Below, piece by piece: positions 62,572 through 64,000 of a stretch of DNA of 64,000 nucleotides. The notes beneath the pieces are model-generated. The model was not told the origin of the DNA and made no database searches. It saw nothing but the letters and a program-made list of their open reading frames with translations. Both the position numbers and the translations under genes were made by a program. The stretch comes from Chitinophaga sp. sic0106 (lineage in GTDB: Bacteria > Bacteroidota > Bacteroidia > Chitinophagales > Chitinophagaceae), in assembly GCF_019219075.1 (NCBI RefSeq), contig NZ_JAHUWJ010000015.1:62001-126000 (forward strand), read 5' to 3'. Every line of letters starts with the position of its first letter. The stretch's first letter is position 1.

Positions 62572-63612
62572 ATGAAATCGAAATACACGACAATCATTGA
62601 CATTGCGAAGCAATTAAACATCTCAAAATCTACCGTATCGCGGGCACTCACGGGGCATCCCAATGTGAAGGAGCACACCCGGAAAGCAGTAATGGAGCTG
62701 GCCTCCACCATGGAATACCAGCGAAACTCGCTGGCACTGGGCTTTAGTAAGCATACTACCCATACGGTAGGCATCATGGTACCGGAGTTTATGTCCACCT
62801 ACTTTCCCAGCGTGATAGTAGGCGTGCAGGACGTGATGCAGGCCGCGGGCTATAACGTGGTAATCTGCCAGCAAAACGAATCTTACGAAACAGAGGTGGC
62901 TAATATGAAGTTGTTATTGTCTTATCGGGTAGATGGTATAATTGTATCCCATACCAAGGAGACGAGGAACTTCGACCATTTCACACTGGCACAGCGCCGG
63001 GGTGTACCCCTCGTGTTTTTTAACCGGGTGCCTGATGAGCTGAACGTGCCGAACGTAATTGTGAATGATTACGAGGCAGCATTCCAGGCAGTGGAACACC
63101 TGATCAGTATAGGTCGCAGGCGCATTGCGCACCTGGCAGGTCCGGATGCACTGGTGAACTCGAGGCTGCGCCGTCAGGGGTATATCGATGCATTGAAAAA
63201 ACATGACATCCCCTATAACCCCGACCTGGTGCTGTCTTATGATCTCACCACAGAAAAAGTAAAAATTTACATGAAGCATTTCCTGGACCTGGGAACACCA
63301 CCGGATGCGTTGTTTGCCATCAATGACCCTACTGCCATTGCTGCCATGGAAGTGGTGAAAGCAAAAGGATTGCGGATACCGCACGACATCGCCATTGTAG
63401 GCTTTAGTAACGACTTGTCCGCCGGACTGGTATATCCCGGCCTCACCACGGTAGCGCAGCCAACGGGCGAAATTGGCCGCATGGCCGCCGAGATGCTGCT
63501 GCAGGAGCTGAACGCAAAAGTGAAAAATGATTATAGCATCAAAAAGGCGCCTACGACGCAGCTTCCTACTAAACTGATTATCCGGGAATCTACTGTGGCA
63601 AAAACGAATTAG
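62572..63612 (+). CDS. LacI-family regulator of the polysaccharide locus
   Basis: 346 residues from ATG 62572 (MKSKYTTIIDIAKQL), 27 bp after the -7 box. The LacI HTH is IDIAKQLNISKSTVSRALTG with the hinge LASTMEYQRNSLALGF. The periplasmic-binding-type ligand domain follows (TVGIMVPEFMSTYFPS, VDGIIVSHTKE, VPLVFFNRVPDELNVPNVIV). It senses a sugar derived from the imported glycan and probably represses both itself and the divergent susC operon. Confidence 0.95.
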   Translation: MKSKYTTIIDIAKQLNISKSTVSRALTGHPNVKEHTRKAVMELASTMEYQRNSLALGFSKHTTHTVGIMVPEFMSTYFPSVIVGVQDVMQAAGYNVVICQQNESYETEVANMKLLLSYRVDGIIVSHTKETRNFDHFTLAQRRGVPLVFFNRVPDELNVPNVIVNDYEAAFQAVEHLISIGRRRIAHLAGPDALVNSRLRRQGYIDALKKHDIPYNPDLVLSYDLTTEKVKIYMKHFLDLGTPPDALFAINDPTAIAAMEVVKAKGLRIPHDIAIVGFSNDLSAGLVYPGLTTVAQPTGEIGRMAAEMLLQELNAKVKNDYSIKKAPTTQLPTKLIIRESTVAKTN

Positions 63613-63773
63613 TTATTTACAGGGGTATTGCCGTTCCCACGCTTTCAGCAACTGATGGAGGCTTAAAAATCAGTACCAGCCTGGCTGGCTGTAGCATGTT
63701 GTTCACAGGTTGTTGTGGGCAGGATTGAATGAGTCCGGCAAAAGTTGTATTTTGTTGGCTATCACCTATACCA

Positions 63774-64000
63774 ATGGAACAAGAGAGCATTTTTGGAACA
63801 GATTTCCCTGACGTAACACTGCGCAGGAAAGATTTATTACCGGTTGTGGCGAAGATTTACGCCTGGGCAGCGATTGTAATAGGCACTATTAATACTTTGA
63901 TTACACTCCTACTGGTAATATTGCCAGATAGCACCAACGATCCGCTGATATCTTCACCAATAAATGTAGAAGTGGTTTCTGCATTTTTTTCGTCCATCTT
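63774..64000 (+). CDS. Membrane protein, N-terminal part (3' truncated by window edge)
   Basis: An open frame from ATG 63774 to the end of the window with no stop (75 residues visible). The start MEQESIFGTDFPDVTLRRKD is followed by one long hydrophobic segment (VAKIYAWAAIVIGTINTLIT, LLLVILPDS). I do not recognise the family. About 160 bp separate it from the LacI gene. Confidence 0.6.
   Translation, partial: MEQESIFGTDFPDVTLRRKDLLPVVAKIYAWAAIVIGTINTLITLLLVILPDSTNDPLISSPINVEVVSAFFSSI

Overview
The window reads as chromosome of a Bacteroidota bacterium, most likely a Chitinophaga-like member of the Chitinophagaceae. The reasons are a SusC/SusD pair, a GH29 fucosidase, lipoproteins with Bacteroidota-type lipoboxes, several -7 boxes of the TAnnTTTG type, A-rich leaders instead of strong Shine-Dalgarno sequences, and families largely limited to this phylum. 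The genus is an inference from gene content. I saw no rRNA, tRNA, CRISPR array, insertion sequence or prophage.

Layout: 1-1.7 kb, two adjacent ankyrin-repeat genes, the second ending in a SHOCT domain. 1.8-9.3 kb, a GAF/sigma-54 activator followed by a close match to a sigma-54 promoter, then NmrA-like reductases, alpha/beta hydrolases, a YCII protein and small unknown proteins. 9.4-13.8 kb (minus), a tight operon of a secreted papain-like peptidase with a DUF4384-like tail, a secreted caspase-like peptidase and a CHASE2-like membrane protein; this is the best candidate for an undescribed system. 14-15.6 kb, an S41 peptidase. 15.7-22.1 kb, an L-fucose cluster: AraC regulator, SDR, L-fuconate dehydratase, Na+ symporter, alpha-L-fucosidase and lipoprotein mutarotase. 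22.1-29.3 kb, small regulatory units: SDR/HxlR divergent pair, DUF2975/XRE pair with a periodic operator array, MFS, DUF2461, AraC, PEBP. 29.4-31.9 kb, DUF1080 hydrolase, DeoR regulator and a TIM-barrel sugar isomerase. 32-35.5 kb, MFS, aldo/keto reductase and AraC regulator. 35.7-39.5 kb, a three-subunit Tat-exported molybdenum aldehyde oxidoreductase (PaoABC type). 40-45 kb, an NAD(P)-binding reductase, an unusual pair (zinc-dependent phospholipase C-like protein plus CARDB-like protein) and YceI. 46-48.4 kb, a GntR regulator with a TauE/DUF1634 exporter. 48.5-63.6 kb, a polysaccharide utilisation locus on the minus strand (SusC, SusD, SGNH esterase, six-hairpin glycosidase-like protein, Na+ symporter, FAD oxidoreductase, GH9-like protein) with a divergent LacI regulator whose operators overlap its own promoter. 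The window ends inside a membrane protein gene.

Much of the sequence is small catabolic units, each next to its own regulator. For several of these (LacI, GntR, HxlR, XRE) an inverted or periodic repeat in the promoter region can be read directly and suggests autoregulation. Intrinsic terminators are also clear, and three of them share a GGGTGTATCA-type stem.
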